In this document: positions 43,140 through 52,355 of the stretch, piece by piece | How positions within the stretch are numbered: position 1 is the stretch's first letter | How the letters are laid out: each line of letters begins with the position of its first letter | Source of the DNA: Isoetes taiwanensis | Lineage: Eukaryota > Streptophyta > Lycopodiopsida > Isoetales > Isoetaceae | Assembly: GCA_021234155.1 (NCBI GenBank) | Contig: JAJEKV010000003.1 | Location: 24,400,874-24,464,873, forward strand | Reading direction: 5' to 3' | Length of the DNA stretch: 64,000 bases | Translations under genes and position numbers: made by a program | The notes under the pieces: generated by a model | Databases searched by the model: none | Seen by the model: the letters and a program-made list of their open reading frames with translations, nothing else | What the model was told of the DNA's origin: nothing

Positions 43140-44216
43140 ACGTAATAAACGTTTGCTTCAAATTACGTACCTAAAAAAATTTTACGGGAGAGTTTTTGGA
43201 ACGGCCATGGCGGAGCATGAACGGCTATGGCAGAGTTTTTGGAATGTCTAAGAACAGGGCTCTTCTCCGATGTTTTCTTCACAGCTCTTTTGTTCAAAGA
43301 AGGAGATGCTGCAGCGGTCGGTGGAGCCATCCATTTTCAGGTTCCTAATCCGGCAAATACGAGCTTCAAGAGCTTCGCTATGTTTTCCGAGGCCAAGAGT
43401 CAAGCAGTATCATGGAAAGAACGGATAATGTACAGAGCAAAAATGAGAAGATCATGCCATGTGAGCGATTACGAAAGGATTTGGGAGCTTCAAACCATTC
43501 ATTGTAACAATCTTGCCTCTGGAATATTTTTTCTTTTTTCCAGCATGGTGAAGGATCTCGATTCTAAGCTTGATTCTGGAAGTACACTCTTTCCGGAAAA
43601 AATCTGCGTCTTCTTGAGCTGCTTGATGCTAGAACCAGATTCAGAACCAGCACGGGCTTCATTTTGCCCTCTCGAATTTATTTTGCTCTGCCTTTCGATC
43701 TTGGTGCTTGCTTTTGGAATAGGCTTTCTTTCTTTCTTCAATACACTGCTGTCGAAATGAGATCCGGAATCAGCATGCGCCTCAATCTTCCTCTTCTTTT
43801 TATACATGTGCTTCATGCTGGAATTAAAATCAATCCGATCCTTGTTTTGCCCTCTTGTGCATTGATCCTGAACGAAAGAAGCGTGTTAAAGAAGAGGAGA
43901 TAGGGTATTCAAGACGCAAGAAAGCCTGAAAGGCAGATCCGGCACCTGGGTTTTTTTCTTCATATAAATCTTGATGCTAGAATCAAGAATCAGTATGTTG
44001 GGCGTTTTGCCTGCCAGATTTTTCTGCCACAGGAATCTTGAGTTTGGGTCCTTCCAGCAGAGCAGGGCTCTTCTATAGTGACTGCCGTAATGCTGGGCTT
44101 AACCCGTGCAAAAGAATAACTCCATAGCGGCGCCACTATAGATAGCGGGGGCGATATTGCGCGTGATAAAATTGACATAATTTTACAGTAATTTGAAGCA
44201 AACGTTTATTACGTGA
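43140..44216. mobile_element. Inverted-repeat DNA element, 1.08 kb, unknown family
   Basis: ACGTAATAAACGTTTGCTTC (43140 on) is perfectly inverted over 27 bp at 44190-44216. I see no clear target duplication. The interior has one longer plus-strand frame (43227-43760) and Ser/Asp/Glu-rich minus frames. It is probably a non-autonomous transposon, with superfamily unknown. Confidence 0.7.
43227..43760 (+). CDS. Unrecognised 177-residue open frame in inverted-repeat element
   Basis: Starts MAEFLECLRTGLFSDVFFTA. The C-terminus (residues about 150-177) is hydrophobic and could be a membrane segment (FILLCLSILVLAFGIGFLSF). The first part faintly recalls a BTB start (LFSDVFF) but is too short and unsupported. 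No transposase motif is present, and the frame may be chance. Confidence 0.25.
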   Translation: MAEFLECLRTGLFSDVFFTALLFKEGDAAAVGGAIHFQVPNPANTSFKSFAMFSEAKSQAVSWKERIMYRAKMRRSCHVSDYERIWELQTIHCNNLASGIFFLFSSMVKDLDSKLDSGSTLFPEKICVFLSCLMLEPDSEPARASFCPLEFILLCLSILVLAFGIGFLSFFNTLLSK

Positions 44217-44349
44217 GCACAAAAAGATCACTGATATATTTAGGAGATATTTTAAGAAATGGGGATAACTTGGGAATCAAGGCAACCAAGACGGGTCTAT
44301 AAGACTCCCATTCATTCCACATTTCGCATTACAGCATTTTCAATTCACG

Positions 44350-45193
44350 ATGGCGGAGCTTGACGACGAAGACTTTATTTTGAGTGCGGAGGAATTCAAC
44401 TATCTGAGGAGCTTGGACCAGGAGGACGTACTTGATGTCAATGCGTCTTTTGCAGCTCCTACTTTAGACGTTCTTGATGATGAACACCTCTCTGACGAAG
44501 ACTTATCTGAGGAAGACATCATTAGGCTTATGGATGAATTAGGTGGCTTATTGGTAGAGGACAAAGCGCCATCATTGGATGGCTTGTTTGCAGAAGACCT
44601 AGACGAGGACTTTGTCAACTTTTGTCAGTCAATACAAGAAAATCTCTGCAAAGGAGATAGTGAAGTTGAAGCAGAAGCCAGTATAGCCATGCATGACTTG
44701 GTCAATGCATCAACTGGACTTGGAAGTGAACAGGCAACAGTAAGCACATGGAACACTTGTACATATCCGCGTGAATGGCAGCCATGGGAAGCAACACAAG
44801 GAATGGCAGCTCCAAAGATGAAGAAGAGGAAGATAGTTGCTAACTCGATTCAACTTGAAAGCAAGCATGGCAACTATGCCACAAGAAATGACAGCTCCAA
44901 GGATGAAGAAGCAGAAGATAGAGATGCCCCATCTTAATTGCCCTCGGTGTTTCAGTGATAACACACGCTTCGACTACTTCGACAATAAGAAGAATGGCCA
45001 ACCCAGGTATACGTGCAGAAGCTGCAAGAGGGAGTGGACTGTCGGGGGCAAACTAAGGGTGTTAGGACCTCGAAAGCCTCCACAATCTAGGAAACCTAAA
45101 GGCAAGTTTGTTGCTTCCAATGAGAACATAACATTTGAGAATGTTCAGCCAGGAAACCTAAAGGCAAGTTTGTTGCTTCCAATGAGAACATAA
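44350..45193 (+). pseudogene. Dof-type zinc-finger gene, split by a frameshift
   Basis: Dof proteins are plant transcription factors that bind AAAG cores through one C-x2-C-x21-C-x2-C finger. The first frame (44350-44937) starts MAELDDEDFILSAEEF and is very acidic. Its end shifts to a second frame (44837-45193) with CPRCFSDNTRFDYFDN then GQPRYTCRSCKREWTVGGKL at 44939-45061. All four cysteines have exact spacing, and QPRY, WT and GG-LR are as in Dof. The shift coincides with an imperfect 86-bp tandem copy: ATQGMAAPKMKKRKI near 44796 and PQEMTAPRMKKQKI near 44882. Because 86 is not a multiple of 3, the copy itself explains the frame break. The acidic N-terminus is unusual, since Dof fingers usually lie near the start. 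It follows a small DNA element and may be mobile-element linked. Confidence 0.75.
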
Positions 45194-45214
45194 CATTTGA
45201 GAATGTTCAGCCAC
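45091..45214. repeat. 62-bp perfect tandem duplication at the Dof gene end
   Basis: GAAACCTAAAGGCAAGTTTG starts at 45091 and 45153, and the copies are identical through GAATGTTCAGCCA. The duplication shifts the reading frame and changes the protein's last residues. Confidence 0.93.
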
Positions 45215-47110
45215 TTGTATATTCATATTGAAATTGTACTGCCATTTCTATATGGTTATTGCGATTGTACAGCTCCCATTTGGGTTGTAAATACGTGGAG
45301 AATTTATAAAGATTTTTTGCACTTGATGTCCTTTGTTTGTAAGAATTCATGTCAGTCATCTCCTTTTATTTTGACTACTTGGTTTTTTATCTTTTCATGT
45401 CTATGTTATCAGATGTAGTATACCTTTTCTAGTATACGTTATCAGATGTAGTATACCTTTTTTAGTATACAGAAAGTTGGTATTGAAGATAATAGAAAGA
45501 TCTAGTCTAATCATTACATGTGCAAACTTGATATATTTCTAGCACTATGCCTATGCGCAATGCATTCTTATGGACCATCAAAATGTAGACTCTAAATCAC
45601 AGCCTTCTTGCCACACTTACAAATGCTCCTGCTACAAACCAAGCATATTATGTCAAAGGCGAGTCGGTCTCGCATGTTATAAGAAGTAGGTTAGAAACTT
45701 AACACTGCAAGCTGCACTCATCATGGCTTCTAATGCCCGAAATTAAGTGAGATTAGCATCTTATGTGTGAAGAGCACAAACTTTTTACACTTGAGAAGAT
45801 CAAGTTACCAGCTAAGGCACAAAGAAATCTCAGTGCAGTTTCTAACCACACTTCCTGCTCCATTTAACAATGCCTCTGCAACCAAGCATGTTATATCAAA
45901 GGCGGAGTGTGTGTTATAGCAAGTAGCTTAGAAACTTAATAATGGGAGCTGCACCGATCATATATGGCTTATTGAATGTAAGAGCGCAAACTGCCTTACA
46001 CTTTGACAATATCAAGTTACTAGCTATGACATAAAGGAATATCCATCTAATTGTCTCAGTAACTGATGCTTTTATTTAAAAAATGTACAATTTGTTCCCT
46101 GCTCCTATTGAGTACACATTTATTAGATTATTTTTTGCAAACAAGGTACGCTTAATGGCAAATACATGCTGGCAGATTAGTTATGCATAACAAGAACTTT
46201 GAGATTCTGCCCCTAAGCTCAGCTATCAACGTGTTAACCACTACTACATTGTATATTAGAGGCTTGCTGCAGGGGATGTCTGATAGGGATGCACTACAAA
46301 CCTCTGCCTATAGAAAAGAGTAACCCTCTAGATTTCGTTTGCATGCTAGTTGTTCTCAATTGAAGATTAAAGTCCTCAATGTTGTGTGACATAAACACTA
46401 ACTTGTACTAGCAGAATTCTTGGATGCTGCAGAGCAGCCTCACCTGTTGAATGCTAGGAAACTTAACAAAGGGTTCTTGATTATGGCTTCTAATGCCTGA
46501 CATAAAGTTGCCTTATTAAGAGCACAAACTGCCTTACACTTTGAGAACATCTACAACATGTGATTCAAGATCAACAAAAAACTTTACTAGAACTCCTTAA
46601 GTAGCAGTTCAAGAAAGGAACCTAGAAAGGGATTCTTGTCCTTGATCTAGTTTAGATAAGTGACTTATTGGAAAGAACACTGATACGAATGTTAAGATTC
46701 TTGGAAGTGTATTTGATGCAGAAGACCCATCTGCTACTGCTTGTTCAGAGGTTCAATAATACTTGAGATTGCCATGGAGTTTTAGACAAATATGGATCAC
46801 AGAAACGTGGACCATTTTAAGCCAAAAGCTGCCTCACTTCCTATATTTTCATGGCACAGCTTATTCTATGAAAATCTAGTCTGGTTGCTATTTGGGGGTT
46901 ATTTGTGAGGTTGTGGAAAACATTTGCATTCTTCTCATGTGATTTGGATGCTACAAAAATGAAGAAAACAGAGACAACAAGGTGTGAATAAACCAAATAG
47001 ATGTAATATCACTTCAAACCTTTGTGGGTTGCAGATATGCTACACCAGTGATTAGCGATTCGCTGCTTAAATAACTTTCTAGCTAGAAAAGCCAGAGCAA
47101 GGTGAGAGAC
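45215..47110. other. Intergenic, diverged repeats only
   Basis: No coding motif is seen. Related segments near 45640-45830 and 45870-46040 share ACCAAGCATRTTAT, AGAAACTTAA and AAACTGCCTTACACTTTGA-type blocks, and another partial copy lies near 46440-46560. This is an old tandem or dispersed repeat. ATCAGATGTAGTATACC is doubled at 45410-45460. Confidence 0.5.
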
Positions 47111-47219
47111 GAATGCATTATACAGCCCCCCTCTCATGTGGCACAATCCCAGCCCTCCAATCCAAGCCTGGAGGGCCAGATATCAGCGACACAAAGGAGG
47201 GGGGCTGTATAATGCATTC
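47111..47219. repeat. Foldback element, 109 bp
   Basis: GAATGCATTATACAGCCCCC (47111 on) is perfectly inverted over 23 bp at 47197-47219. The centre contains a second small hairpin (GCCCTCC...GGAGGGC). It is MITE-like. Confidence 0.9.
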
Positions 47220-48149
47220 TACCCCAAGGTGATTCACAGCAATTCACTCACAGATTCCAGTTAAAAAAACTGGAGCAACAAATAGACAGCAGACAGTTTA
47301 TAAGCTTAGCATACTCTGAACGGTAGCAACAAAGATTCTCATGTACTGCTCCAGCAACCACTTCAAACAATCTACTGCACAGCCAATTCAGAGCTTCGCT
47401 TCACATAAAGTCGACATGGAGAATTAGAGCTCAGCTGTTTCCACAGACAACCACGATTTCTGCACTGCAGGTTAAACAAACAAGACGAAACAGACAAAAA
47501 GCAACGTCGGCTTCTGCACCTCTGACAAGCCGAATCAGACCATCGGCTTCTGCTGCTGCATCTCTGCTTTTCGCCCCTGATGACCATTTCTTGAACGTCC
47601 CCTTTTATTGCTGTATCTCCACCGACCTTATTTTTAAATACACGTGCCTCCATTTCATAGCAATTCAATATTTCATACTCGTTCAACTCCTTAAACGCAC
47701 TGGTTAGGCTGAGATGCAATCTCAGCCGTTGATTACAGTGATGTTATCTGCTAGTAACAGCTTCACCGGCAGACATTTTATGCTGTTTCTATAACATCCT
47801 AGACTGTTACGCATGAAATCCTCATAACACCCTAGGATAATATCAAGAACATCGTTTATCTCTTGGGCAGGCCCGAACTGATCCAGAGTTTGCTAAAAAT
47901 CCGACAGTTTGCTAAAAATCCAAAGTTTCTAAGTTAGAAACAGAGCAGAAGCTGCCCTAAGATCCTAAGAAACAGAGCAGAAGTTTGCTTCCAGCCCCCT
48001 GCTCCTAAGATCCGGCCCTGCTCCTGTGGTTTTCTTCTAAGATCTGCGAACCTGCTCCTAAGATCTTGCGAACCTGCTTCCTTCTGCTCCTAAGATCGGT
48101 GAACTCGCGCCTTTCGCTTCTCGCCGCCGCCCTAAGATTCGGGCGAAAA
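47220..48149. other. Left flank of the chromovirus
   Basis: Minus-strand frames are short and without motif. From about 47990 the sequence is built of CCTAAGATC and GCGAACCTGCTTCC blocks. The same blocks continue right of the chromovirus (61331-61400), so both sides belong to one interrupted repeat. A block with GCTAGTAACA and TAACACCCTAGGA (47745-47840) also recurs at 61650-61745. Confidence 0.55.
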
Positions 48150-49709
48150 TCGTGGACGTTCCAAAGACAAGATACGCTCCCGTGACGTACATTGTATCGC
48201 CACGCCACGCCGCACACGCCACCCCGATTGACGGTACGCCAACGATAGCGGTGTAAGTAGCCCTAGGGGCAACTTACTAGAGTGTTCATATATTATTAAT
48301 GTGCACATGTGCACATTAATGAGGGCACACCTTTCCATGTTGGCATATTTTGCCACCTAGCCACTAAAGGCAAGTGGGGCTTTCCAATTATCCCACATGC
48401 CAAATTGGGTAATTGGAAACCCTAGCCTAAACCCCATGTCTATTTAGGGTAGGAAAACCCTAGCTTGCTAGTTTTCGGCCCTTAGGGTTTTAGAGCTCGG
48501 CTTTTGGCTGCCCCAGAGCCAAAACCGCCTCGAGCAATGCCGCCTGCTTAATTATGCCATCGGGCTTCAACCGATCAGCTCAAGCCAGATGGTTGAACTC
48601 AGTCGAGGAGCCACTCAAGGATCAGGGTATTTGGTCAATTTAATAGCTTAAACCGCCTTCTAGTCATAGAATCGAGAGGTTTAGACTATTAAATTGCCCA
48701 TAGTAGTTATCTAGATCTTAGATCTCGGACACTAACCAAAGAACCTAACTCTATGATTGGATCTAGTTCTTTAGTTCTTCCGTGATATATTTGGATGATG
48801 TATTTCTCGTGAACTCCTTGTATTGGGAAGGGGGTAGAGACCCTAAAGCTTGTAGTTGATGCTCCTAGAGTAGCCTCTCTAGCACACCGTAGATTCGCCT
48901 GTGTGGTACAAGAGCCACACCGGGTTGTGGGTGAAGGGCCGACTGGCTAAAAAGGAGGTTCATGTCCCCGACTCTTGAACCATCCCCCCGGTGTGTAAAG
49001 CCTACCGGGGATCATTGTGACTAGGTCTAATGGCTTACCACCGAAAGCGGTAAGGCATGGGCTCACACACCGTGAAGTGGTGTACACTTTCCGCTGGGTT
49101 CGAATACACGGCAAAGGGGCCCTCTAGTCACCTTGAGTTAGCATGCGCAGATCTCCTGAGGGAGTGATCCCTACCTGCCCCATCGAATCGGGAGGATGAG
49201 ACCCGTGAATAGCCCCTTCTGGGCTATGCATCCCCCTGGCTACAAATGTCCCAACACTTTTCAGCCTACTCGCAAAGTGTGCAATGTGAGGGGCGGATGG
49301 AGTGGACAACCCTATGCCATGTTCTTATGCCGCCCAAATCCATTGCCATGAATTGCCCCGCGAATTAACTCGAGACCCAAGCCGCCACCATCCTTTGAGT
49401 CCGAGCCTTGGGTAGGATCCCCTATGTGATGTGGCCGATCTTTGTCTATGCAGATATGAGGGGACCATCCTTCGAGATGGTCACAGGATGTTGATGTATG
49501 TGCTACCGACATGTATGTTTACGCCAAGCAGCCTAGGTAGGCCCCGAGGGAGACGGGGTAGAATGACACCTTCACTCTCCCCACCGAGACTCGATTACGG
49601 GTGCAAGTGATATGTGGAGGGCCCCAGACAAGATGGAGCTGGTGTGGGGAAGAACTCCTCGCTTGTATACCTGGTGAGTGCACCGTGATATATCCAGTAG
49701 GGGACGCCA
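48150..49709 (+). repeat. 5' LTR of chromovirus
   Basis: Aligned with 59765-61330 throughout, with many small indels. It contains a perfect 26-bp palindrome (48295-48320, core GTGCACATGTGCAC) and several AAACCCTA teloboxes (about 48410-48490). It ends GGGGACGCCA. Minus-strand open frames here are chance, since both LTRs have them in damaged forms. Confidence 0.93.
48295..48320. promoter_or_regulatory. 26-bp perfect palindrome in 5' LTR
   Basis: The core GTGCACATGTGCAC is extended by ATTAAT on each side. It is identical in the 3' LTR at 59911-59936 although the LTRs differ elsewhere nearby. It could be a binding site for a dimeric factor. No function is proven. Confidence 0.6.
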
Positions 49710-49712
49710 TGC

Positions 49713-49725
49713 TGGTATCGTGAGC
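49713..49725 (+). other. Chromovirus primer-binding site
   Basis: TGGTATCGTGAGC lies three bases after the LTR. It resembles the initiator-Met tRNA site TGGTATCAGAGC with small changes. Confidence 0.75.
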
Positions 49726-49913
49726 AATGTTCTTGGAGACCAAGAGCAAAGCACCGACCATGTTCCCAAGAGTACTAACTTGATAGGATCCTCAAGCCTA
49801 AAAAAGTGGGAAAAATTTTTCTCACCTTTGTAGTTATGCTAAGCTAGTAACAATTAAGTGAATTGGAATTTAACAAGATTAAAAAGAACGAGCCAAAATT
49901 TTCCAGTGAGGTG

Positions 49914-50276
49914 GTCTCTCATACGCGCCCGTCAAAAACTAACTTTTTGTTTTGAAGCGAGGCGCAAGCTATGAGACATCGAGCCAAGAACACCAAAACA
50001 TGATGAATTTGAGATAAATAATGTGGTAAGGCTAATTCTAAGGTAGGAATTAGTTAGAATAGCATGTTTTAATTACCTAAAACCCTAGAATGTATGAGAT
50101 CTCGATTTCGCTACCGGTCGCAAAACTAAACATTAGTATTGGAACGAGGCTAAGTCGCGGAGACCAATGGGTAGAAAAAGTCTGAAATAAGTATAAGTTT
50201 TAGATAAATTGGTGCCTTAGCATGTTAAACAGAGCAACTTGAGTTTTGACCTAAAATTCCCCAAGCTATAAATAGA
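49914..50276 (+). promoter_or_regulatory. Module A: two degenerate hairpins and TATA box before the H3-like frame
   Basis: Hairpin 1 (49914-49977) has arms GTCTCTCATACGCGCCCG and CGAGGCGCAAGCTATGAGAC. Hairpin 2 (50094-50165) has arms around GAGATCTCGATTTCGCTACC and CGAGGCTAAGTCGCGGAGAC. Loops share ACTAA and TGAAGCGAGG/GGAACGAGGC-type sequence. TATAAATAGA follows at 50267-50276, 101 bp before the ATG. The arms match module B at 51784-52043, so both accessory frames appear to have their own promoter. Confidence 0.65.
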
Positions 50277-50376
50277 TATAGAACCCCCTCATTTTTTTCG
50301 TCCAAGCCCTAGAAATCCGCTCTCCCCAATTTAGGCGATCTTTCGGCGCTTTTATCCGATTGACGATCCGTAAAAC

Positions 50377-50862
50377 ATGGCCCGAACCAAACAGATCAAG
50401 AAGGGAAGCTGCCGCCCAGCTAAAACCACCAGCGCCACTGAGACAGAGATCATTCGGAAGATGCTTCGTGAGAGGCTCGCAAGAGGGGGTCGTTCGCCTT
50501 CGGACGAAGAGCAAGACACCTCCGATTTGATCGATGTCTTCAACCAGCAGGTGGAGGAGGACGAGGCCACATCTCCAAACTCCATGGACGACGAGACGAG
50601 GGAGGTGTATGAGGAGATAGAGAGGGAGATCCGGCAGCAGGAACAAGCAGACCATTCAGACGCACCCACGGAAATCCTCGAGCAGGATGAGCAAGTGACC
50701 GGTCTGGAGCCAGCGGAGGTAGCAGACCTTAGAAGATTCATCAGGAAGTACGAGCGCCGGCAGAAGAGAAGGGAAGACAAAAAGAGGAAAAGGGAGGAAG
50801 AGGAACAAAAGGCAGCAGAAGAAAAGAAGAAAAAGAAAGGGAAGTTCGTGGTCGCAAGATAA
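50377..50862 (+). CDS. Histone H3-like accessory protein, N-terminal segment (MARTKQ tail)
   Basis: 161 codons from ATG 50377 in a good start context (AAACATGG). Residues 1-6, MARTKQ, are exactly the start of histone H3, whose Lys4 is the main mark of active promoters. The next residues are basic and Ser/Thr-rich as in the H3 tail (KKGSCRPAKTTSATE) but no longer identical. Then comes an acidic, Glu/Gln-rich region (residues about 40-120; EEIEREIRQQEQADHS) and a Lys/Arg/Glu-rich helix (RRFIRKYERRQKRREDKKRK). The frame stops at 50860. A different frame stays open from there to about 51072 (WSQDKENVRTPPRKRPNPN; DDSSDEDFNPN). It leads to the C-terminal histone fold, so one protein of roughly 425 residues was split by two one-base shifts. 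Confidence 0.88.
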   Translation: MARTKQIKKGSCRPAKTTSATETEIIRKMLRERLARGGRSPSDEEQDTSDLIDVFNQQVEEDEATSPNSMDDETREVYEEIEREIRQQEQADHSDAPTEILEQDEQVTGLEPAEVADLRRFIRKYERRQKRREDKKRKREEEEQKAAEEKKKKKGKFVVAR

Positions 50863-51074
50863 GGAGAACGTAAGGACGCCGCCGAGGAAGAGGCCAAACC
50901 CAAATATTATCATTAAGGAGCGGCAACCTGACGAACCCCCAAACCCTTCCGACGACTCTTCTGATGAAGACTTCAACCCTAACGCTGCAGGTGGAAGCTC
51001 TTCCAAGCACCCAGGCGACGAAAGCGTGAAGTACCGAAAGCAGCAAGCACCGAAAGCAACCCCACCAAGACCAA

Positions 51075-51635
51075 GTGCAGAAGCCCCCTGAATACCCGGC
51101 ATGGGATAGAAAGAAGCAACCACGACCTGCCCGGGAAGCCTACGTCACCGACAGGGTGAAGATTTATGAGAGGAAGATGAGAGAGCACGAGGCCTACATG
51201 AAGAAATGGGAGGCCTATAACAAATATTATGAGGAAAACAGGGTTAAGTTCATCGAGGGAGGGCTTACCAACGGCAAAGAAACCCTAAGGCCGCCACCAC
51301 CGAAGCCCAAGGTTCCCAAGCCGCCACCCAGGAAGAAAGCGGATAGGAAGGAGGTGGAGAGAAGAGCGTTAAGGGAGATTAGACACTTCCAGCGCAGCTT
51401 CGGTCTCCTAATCCCCCGTGCCCCCTTCGCTCGGTTGGTGCGTGAAGTTATGCAGGCCTATAGAACAGACTTTAGAGTCACAGACGAGGCGCTGCTAGCA
51501 ATGCAAGAGGCGGCTGAGGCAAAGATAGTACAACATTTTGAAGATTCAACAGCCTGCACTATCCACGCCAAGCGGGTAACCTTGATGCGACAAGACATGA
51601 GTCTTGCGACCCGCATTAAGGGAGAACGCCCTTAG
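51075..51635 (+). CDS. Histone H3-like accessory protein, C-terminal histone fold
   Basis: A complete H3 histone fold at residues about 96-186 (51360-51632). The N helix is [14 protein letters not shown]. Helix 1 is [16 protein letters not shown], loop 1 is RTDFRVTDE, helix 2 is [20 protein letters not shown], then [11 protein letters not shown], then helix 3 [20 protein letters not shown], the Cys near the dimer interface and the GER end match H3. Loop 1 looks H3 length, while HFQ, LLIP and VTLMR look more like plant CENH3, as I recall that family. The upstream 90 residues are Tyr/Lys-rich and Pro-rich ([17 protein letters not shown]). The encoded protein would go to the nucleus and could replace H3 in a nucleosome; that function is inferred. 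It lies inside a retrotransposon between the primer site and gag. Confidence 0.93.
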   Translation: MQKPPEYPAWDRKKQPRPAREAYVTDRVKIYERKMREHEAYMKKWEAYNKYYEENRVKFIEGGLTNGKETLRPPPPKPKVPKPPPRKKADRKEVERRALREIRHFQRSFGLLIPRAPFARLVREVMQAYRTDFRVTDEALLAMQEAAEAKIVQHFEDSTACTIHAKRVTLMRQDMSLATRIKGERP

Positions 51636-51783
51636 AAACTTTTTGTTGTAAATAATTAAAAATTTTGTAATATAGAGCAATTTTGTGTACCTTGATGACA
51701 TAAACTTGAGTAATTAGAGCAAATTAATAAGTTTTAGCTTTTATTTCAGTGAAATAGGACATTTGGGAGCCGAGAGACATGAT

Positions 51784-52242
51784 GTCTCACCGCCTCGTCG
51801 CGAAAAACAAAAGTTAGGATTGAAGCGAGGCTAAGTCGTGAGACCTCGCCCAAACTTGACCAAAACAGCTCCAAATTGACCAAATAAGGGGTCGATTCTG
51901 CCTAATTTGGTGAGCCCATCACCCTTACACCATTAGTTTACCCAAATTGGACACCTTTAATCGAAATGGGACTGATGTCTCACAGCTCGCGCCTCGTCGC
52001 AAAACAAAAAGTTAGGATTGAAGCGAGGCGCAAGCTGTGAGACCTCTTACCAATTCTTTCACCAGACTTGTCAAAGTCACCTTCAACCCTCTTGCATAGC
52101 ATCTTTTAGGTAACCTAGCCTTGTTCAAGCATCTCCTATAGTCCTCAAACTCCTATTTTGACCTCAGATAAGTTAGAATTACCCAATCCTAGGAAATTTC
52201 CAAGTCATCCAAAAATTAGGTTTCCCCTTTTCTATAAATAGA
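51784..52242 (+). promoter_or_regulatory. Module B: two hairpins and TATA box before the second accessory frame
   Basis: Hairpin 3 (51784-51844) has arms GTCTCACCGCCTCG and CGAGGCTAAGTCGTGAGAC. Hairpin 4 (51977-52043) has 20-bp arms GTCTCACAGCTCGCGCCTCG and CGAGGCGCAAGCTGTGAGAC with one mismatch and a 27-nt loop. Both loops contain AAAGTTAGGATTGAAG. TATAAATAGA is at 52233-52242, 123 bp before ATG 52356. This repeats the design of module A. Confidence 0.7.
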
Positions 52243-52355
52243 CCCGCCACTTCTCACATAGCACCCCCGCAAATCTGCTCCTGCCCTTCTAGCCGATTTC
52301 CTAACTCCCCGAGGCGCTCTTGCAACCATTTGTTACCTTCTTACGCAATTAATCA

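Noticed and set aside
48132-49769. Minus-strand frames in the LTRs as genes
   Set aside because: The matching LTR at 59765-61330 has the same regions with indels that destroy the frames, so they are not maintained.
50352-51123. Minus-strand Ser/Phe-rich and Leu-rich frames
   Set aside because: They are antisense shadows of the Lys/Glu-rich H3-like frame; the H3 match lies on the plus strand.
51075-51635. Host histone H3 or CENH3 gene simply lying between elements
   Set aside because: It lies between the primer site and gag of one element with matching LTRs on both sides. It also shares hairpin/TATA modules with the next element frame. A chance insertion is possible but less simple.
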